From Parachlamydiales bacterium (GTDB taxonomy: Bacteria; Chlamydiota; Chlamydiia; Chlamydiales; Rhabdochlamydiaceae), in contig JAHFTQ010000004.1 in the NCBI GenBank assembly GCA_023265455.1, forward strand, positions 1 through 64,000: a DNA stretch of 64,000 nucleotides, written 5' to 3'. Under the pieces are notes generated by a model that was given only the letters and a program-made list of their open reading frames with translations, did no database searches and was not told the origin of the DNA. The position numbers and the translations under genes were made by a program. Below are positions 63,070-64,000 of this stretch, piece after piece (the stretch's first letter is position 1; the number at the start of each line of letters is the position of its first letter).

Positions 63070-64000
63070 ATGAATAAATATTTGCCCATTTTAATATTTT
63101 TTATACTCGCGGACGTCGTAGCCGACAACTCTATATTACGAGTTTTTGGAGCACATTCTTCTTCTAGCGCTTTTATGTTGTCTATGGGAATGTTAATTTT
63201 ACAAATGGTGGCTGCTCCTATACAAGCTGGTTTTTCTGATTTTTATTGTAGAAAAAAAAGTCTGATTGTAGCTCTGACAGTTTCCTTGATAAGTCTGTTG
63301 TTTCTTTTTTATGCAATGTCCCCTGGTTCTCTCTCTATCATTATTCTTGCTTTTGTAGCTCTTATGAAGGGGACTTTTGGAAATACTGTACCTTTAGCAT
63401 GGGGCGCATTGGCGGATACTCAGGAAAAAAATCTACGATTCTCTTTAGCGTTATCAACTGGAGCGTATGCGGTTGGATATATGGTTTTAGCAATCTCGAG
63501 TATGTATGGAGCTAAAAAAATATCAGGCTATTCCTGGTTATCCCTAGAAGGCATGCCAATAATCATATTTGTTGTATGCATTTTATGTTGTGCGTTTTTT
63601 TTTCGTGATGTAAGGGATAAAAAAATGCGTTTCGAAATACATAATAAAAAAATTGCCTTTCTAAGGCTTGCTCATTCTGAATTCAAGGCTCTTTTACAAG
63701 ATGTATACCAGCGAAGTACTAGATTAGGATTGTTAGCATATTTTCTGTGGGCAACTTCTCAATATAGTGTACTCATTTTGCTGACTGATTTTCAAACTCA
63801 ATATATAGATACTGTAATTGTAATGATGCTAGGATACTTAATAGGAGTAGCAATACTGGGTTTTTGTAAAAAAATTAAAGACGAAAAGATTATAAGAAGT
63901 GCGTTTGTTATTACAATTTCTTCTCTGTCATTATATTTTGTTTTTATAAATTTTACAAAAAATATTCATTTGTTGATTTCTGTTTGTTATTTTTTTTATA
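63070..64000 (+). CDS. Major facilitator superfamily transporter (5' part, runs off window)
   Basis: An open frame of 310 codons from ATG 63070 to the window edge without a stop. At least eight hydrophobic segments are visible. It begins NKYLPILIFFILADVVADNS. AAPIQAGFSDFYCRKKSLIV is the MFS loop 2-3 motif (G-x-x-x-D-x-x-x-R-K/R). SIIILAFVALMKGTFGNTVPLAWGALAD and FSLALSTGAYAVGYMVLAIS follow, as in sugar-phosphate/proline-type MFS proteins. The substrate cannot be told. The region is strikingly AT-rich compared with the first 30 kb. The C-terminal part is outside the window. Confidence 0.85.
   Translation, partial: MNKYLPILIFFILADVVADNSILRVFGAHSSSSAFMLSMGMLILQMVAAPIQAGFSDFYCRKKSLIVALTVSLISLLFLFYAMSPGSLSIIILAFVALMKGTFGNTVPLAWGALADTQEKNLRFSLALSTGAYAVGYMVLAISSMYGAKKISGYSWLSLEGMPIIIFVVCILCCAFFFRDVRDKKMRFEIHNKKIAFLRLAHSEFKALLQDVYQRSTRLGLLAYFLWATSQYSVLILLTDFQTQYIDTVIVMMLGYLIGVAILGFCKKIKDEKIIRSAFVITISSLSLYFVFINFTKNIHLLISVCYFFY

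Overview
The window reads as chromosome of a Chlamydiae bacterium outside the classical Chlamydiaceae (an environmental, Waddlia/Parachlamydia/Simkania-like lineage that probably lives in protists). The evidence is two nucleotide transporters of the ATP/ADP translocase type, a CHLPS-family protein, a DUF2709-like protein, and a gene neighbourhood (lplA, mnmG, ntt, dnaB, pgsA, sppA, polA, coaE, rho) that I recall as clustered in Chlamydia trachomatis. The genome also carries eukaryote-like effector candidates (F-box and ankyrin proteins) and genes that Chlamydiaceae lack. The species cannot be fixed from the sequence alone.

Layout. 1-6.4 kb: 5' part of an inverse-autotransporter-like barrel gene, then lplA, mnmG, a 28-codon very basic protein, ntt, dnaB and tRNA-Ser(GCU). 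6.4-13.5 kb is accessory: hairpin repeats, small membrane proteins, a SpeD-type AdoMet decarboxylase with a signal peptide, a RelE/XRE toxin-antitoxin pair, an exported kinase-like protein, an OppA lipoprotein and a first F-box protein. 13.5-19 kb is the sppA-polA-coaE-rho operon. 19-26.5 kb holds CHLPS, mscS, a Cys-His-Asp peptidase-like protein, a repeat-rich gap with a perfect 98-nt palindrome, pgsA, dedA and a second ntt. 26.5-35.8 kb holds a second F-box protein that runs into pgk on the other strand, the run DUF2709-tsaE-engB-dnaQ-pgk, leucine dehydrogenase-argS, and an acquired AAA/DUF4143 ATPase. 36-48.7 kb holds a DUF3857/transglutaminase protein, two tandem paralogs of an unknown family, a two-lobed retropepsin-like protein, epmB, murA, an ATP-grasp enzyme, a DUF4365 plus OB-like gene pair, a CysJ-like reductase, a tiny lipoprotein and gltX.

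48.9-64 kb looks more AT-rich and is the most unusual part. It has a membrane-anchored fusion of a nucleotidylyltransferase-like domain with a microbial PARG macrodomain. Next to it is a tight four-gene minus-strand operon: a HEAT-like protein; a 2226-residue protein with an Ntox28-like toxin domain near its N-terminus, a large unknown middle and about 1350 residues of ankyrin repeats; a membrane/coiled-coil protein; and a divergent SecA-like ATPase. My working idea is that this operon is a toxin/effector with its protective partner and a dedicated export or remodelling motor. The window ends inside an MFS transporter gene.

Genes are closely packed. Several convergent pairs overlap at their 3' ends, and several same-strand pairs share ATGA junctions. 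Start codons were re-chosen where an upstream in-frame start only overlaps a neighbour. All family calls come from reading motifs; no database search was run.
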